Shown here: piece after piece, positions 45,946 through 64,000 of the stretch | How the letters are laid out: each line of letters opens with the position of its first letter | Numbering within the stretch: position 1 is the stretch's first letter | The notes under the pieces: model-generated | What the model was told of the DNA's origin: nothing | Database searches by the model: none | Seen by the model: only the letters and a program-made list of their open reading frames with translations | From: Paragorgia papillata | Lineage: Eukaryota; Cnidaria; Anthozoa; Scleralcyonacea; Coralliidae | Assembly (NCBI GenBank): GCA_035771165.1 | Contig: JAWNZC010000102.1 | Coordinates: 333,501-397,500 of the forward strand | Direction: 5' to 3' | DNA length: 64,000 nucleotides | Translations under genes and position numbers: made by a program

Positions 45946-46599
45946 AAATAAAGAAATTAGCAAAAATTAAATTTCATAAGCACTTTAAATCTTTAGCAGG
46001 TTTAGAAAATGATAACCTGTTTGCTGTTCTAAGTCAGTTCTACAAAAGCTCAAGTTTCCATTGTTTTTATTAACAGGTAAGTCCAGAATTGAAAAAATTG
46101 TTGATGCCAAAGGCAAAATAGTATCAATTATATAATTTGAATTAATGATCAAATTAATGCATTTATTATAAAAAAATCGCAGAATCTAACGGAAAATCTA
46201 AAAATCAGATTTCGAAAATTCCAGAAATTTTGTCCGTTTTCTTAAGAACAATTTTTTAGTTTTCGCGGTCGGTCACAAAGATTAACGTAACTCTCTAACT
46301 CTTTTCTGTCCGAATTGATCTTTAGTATTTTATTCACCTTTGGGGAAGCCTTTGGACAGGAGGACAGGAATTAGTTGAGGTCTTAACGAGTTTTCACGAC
46401 TTCACAAACAAAGTTGTTATGACGGAAATATGGAGGGTTTTGTGATCAGAAGAGTGCCATATACTAGATAACATGAGGAAAATTTACATTTTCTTTTTGA
46501 AAAACAAACCTACTTTATCAGTGCGAACACGATATCAAGGATGATCTATCGTTCTGGAGTCTGGACTTAACTGATTGTGTTATGAAAAAGGAGGAAATA

Positions 46600-46905
46600 A
46601 AAATCCACAAAGTGTATGCTTTCAAGTTGAAGAGTACACGATGAGATTTTTCTTGCATCTTGCAACAAATGAATGAATGTTGCAAAAAAAATCGCACTGT
46701 GTAATAACACCCCGTAGCAACTTGCGATTTTATTATTTTTGCCGTGTTGCAAATTGCAAGAAAAGTTGGATGGGTGCAAGGCTTGCAACAAAGTTCGCAA
46801 GTTGCTGAACGTGTATGCGTAACACCTTTCCTGCAAATTGCGAGATTTTTTATCTATGGGTAAATTTGTTGCAAGTTGCAAGAAATATTGCATCGTGTAT
46901 TAAAC
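46600..46905. repeat. TTGCAA-rich dispersed repeat
   Basis: Many TTGCAA, TTGCAAGTTGCAAG and CTTGCGAA-type motifs with inverted arrangement and CGATGAGATTTTTCTTGC at the left. No coding capacity. Confidence 0.5.
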
Positions 46906-47912
46906 AGTAGCTTAAGGGAACAAAACTCATAAGTCAATATTTATTAACGACCTTCTGTATTAATAAATTACTGCGATTTTCGGTTAAGCTTGGAGACCGG
47001 AAGTTTTATTAAAAAGTTTGATCGTTTCACGATTTGATCGTTTCACGTTCCCATGGGAAATTTGAATGTTTGAACATTTTGACCAATAGAAATTAAGGCA
47101 TTGCCTAAACTTTTGAATTTGCCCTTGACAACATCCTAAATTGGGACGTATTAGAGTGACGTCACCGTGACGTCATCAAAAAAGGAAAATTTTTAAATTT
47201 TTGTAGATTTTTCTGTTTATATTTTTACTTAATATGAATATTATTTTTTTATCTTTTATTGCCTTCATTCTATTCTTATCCATCCTATTTCATTCCGTTT
47301 TATTGTATGCTCTTCCATTCCATCAAATTCTATTCTATTAAGTGTAATTATATTTTGGCCTGTCTTCCACACAAAAGTACGCATGGATTTCAAGAATGCT
47401 AAAAAATGTCGGAGGTGTCGTCTTTTTAGTGTAAAAATACGTTGAAAATACACCAAGTTCACTGTATATATATATATACCTTTTCCCAGCTATCCGCGTT
47501 CGGAGCAAGATCGGAGACACCCGTTTTCCCCGTAAACCCCCGTGTTTCCGACCTATTCCGACGTGAAAAAGTAGGGGTGTTCCAAGGCTTCGGTTTTCCG
47601 AAGGGGTTTGCGAATGTCACAGCACTTGGCTGCCCTGTTTCGATAGTGAACCACTCCCAAACTTCCAGTGAAACATTGGCGTTATTTCCTCCATTTTCAT
47701 CAGATTCTATACACTGGAAACTCCTTTCCCGATTATCCCGTTCTTCCTACATCGTATCAAGGCAAAATCGAGTCGATCGTCGTCCTTGGACAGCGTCAAT
47801 CTCGAAGGCGATTTCACTGGTCGTATTGAGCCTGTATTGAGCTGACAAAGAAACAATTTTGATCTCTCGTCTCCAAATATATTTTAGCGTCATCTAGCTG
47901 CTTCGAAGAGCA
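46906..47912. other. Region upstream of GNB1 coding start
   Basis: A/T-rich to about 47,480, then a moderately G/C-richer stretch (47,490-47,840) that may hold the promoter or a 5' non-coding exon. ATTTTAG at 47,881-47,887 is a candidate acceptor for the first coding exon. No firm promoter motif was found. Confidence 0.35.
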
Positions 47913-63539
<15,627 letters not shown>

Positions 63540-64000
63540 TTTGGATTGCCACCAAGAACTTTGCGACTCCAACGTTGGTTAATATTAACTGCTTTGGAGA
63601 TTCTATATAATGCATTTGTTTTGTAAAATGTACATTGACTATCACTGATCGTATGCCAGATTTCCCCCTCGTCAACGGGTAGTTTAATTGACTAACGACA
63701 TACCGGTGCGCCGTTTATTATCGTGCACAGCGGTATCCGAGCGTAATTAATTGCGTAATTGTAAAGTGAATCGGAGCGATGGGTTGGGGCGAGAGACGTG
63801 GCTTTTAAAAACGGACAGAATTTAACAAAATAATTGTGGGATTTTAAAGGTAGTGCTGCACCACTGAACGATGGCTTGTGTTGTGTTTTGCTATAAGAAA
63901 AATTCGAAGTTGCCGCTTTATTTTACCGGCGCAAAACACAATTGCCGTCTTAGTTTAATCGTAGTTAAGTATAAATTATCACACAAATCTATGGTTCTTT
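63540..64000 (+). other. GNB1 3' UTR / downstream
   Basis: No AATAAA is visible before the window end, so the poly(A) site probably lies beyond it. Nothing else is recognised here. Confidence 0.5.

Overview
The window is animal nuclear DNA. All recognisable genes are split by GT-AG introns and encode classic metazoan proteins, and the introns are filled with short transposons, tRNA- and 5S-derived SINEs and very long microsatellites. The gene sequences fit an early-branching metazoan, most likely a cnidarian (anthozoan- or coral-like). That placement is an inference from general gene and repeat character, not from a database match.

Three protein genes lie head to tail on the + strand. (1) Positions 72-10,988 hold the last 16 recognisable coding exons (about 641 residues) of the 5'-3' exoribonuclease XRN1. 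The N-terminal nuclease half lies upstream of the window. A repeat-rich stretch follows to the first canonical poly(A) signal near 12,785 and may be 3' UTR. (2) Positions 19,748-43,767 hold a Dishevelled (DVL) gene with DIX, PDZ and DEP domains and the conserved C-terminal end. Sixteen of an expected 17 coding exons are visible. The exon for the middle of the DEP domain is absent, and its expected place is a pentamer microsatellite. (3) Positions 47,913-63,539 hold a complete G-protein beta subunit (GNB1 type). Its 11 coding exons join in frame to exactly 340 codons plus stop.

Most of the remaining DNA is repetitive. Elements with recognisable ends and target-site duplications include: a 1.4-kb element with 122-bp terminal inverted repeats and a 9-bp duplication that carries a broken RecQ-like helicase fragment and is nested in a second element; an internally deleted hAT element with an 8-bp duplication; several hAT-type and TA-flanked MITEs; a 298-bp palindromic element with a 9-bp duplication downstream of the XRN1 stop; three copies of a 5S-rRNA-derived SINE; tandem arrays of tRNA-Thr-like SINE heads; a tRNA-Thr-like sequence in the loop of a 48-bp inverted repeat; LINE 3' ends; a satellite of about 34 x 25 bp; and large tetramer and pentamer arrays in introns of all three genes.

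XRN1 acts in cytoplasmic mRNA decay. DVL and G-beta both act in membrane signalling (Wnt/Frizzled and heterotrimeric G proteins). I see no sign of a shared operon-like function. The shared orientation may simply be conserved linkage.
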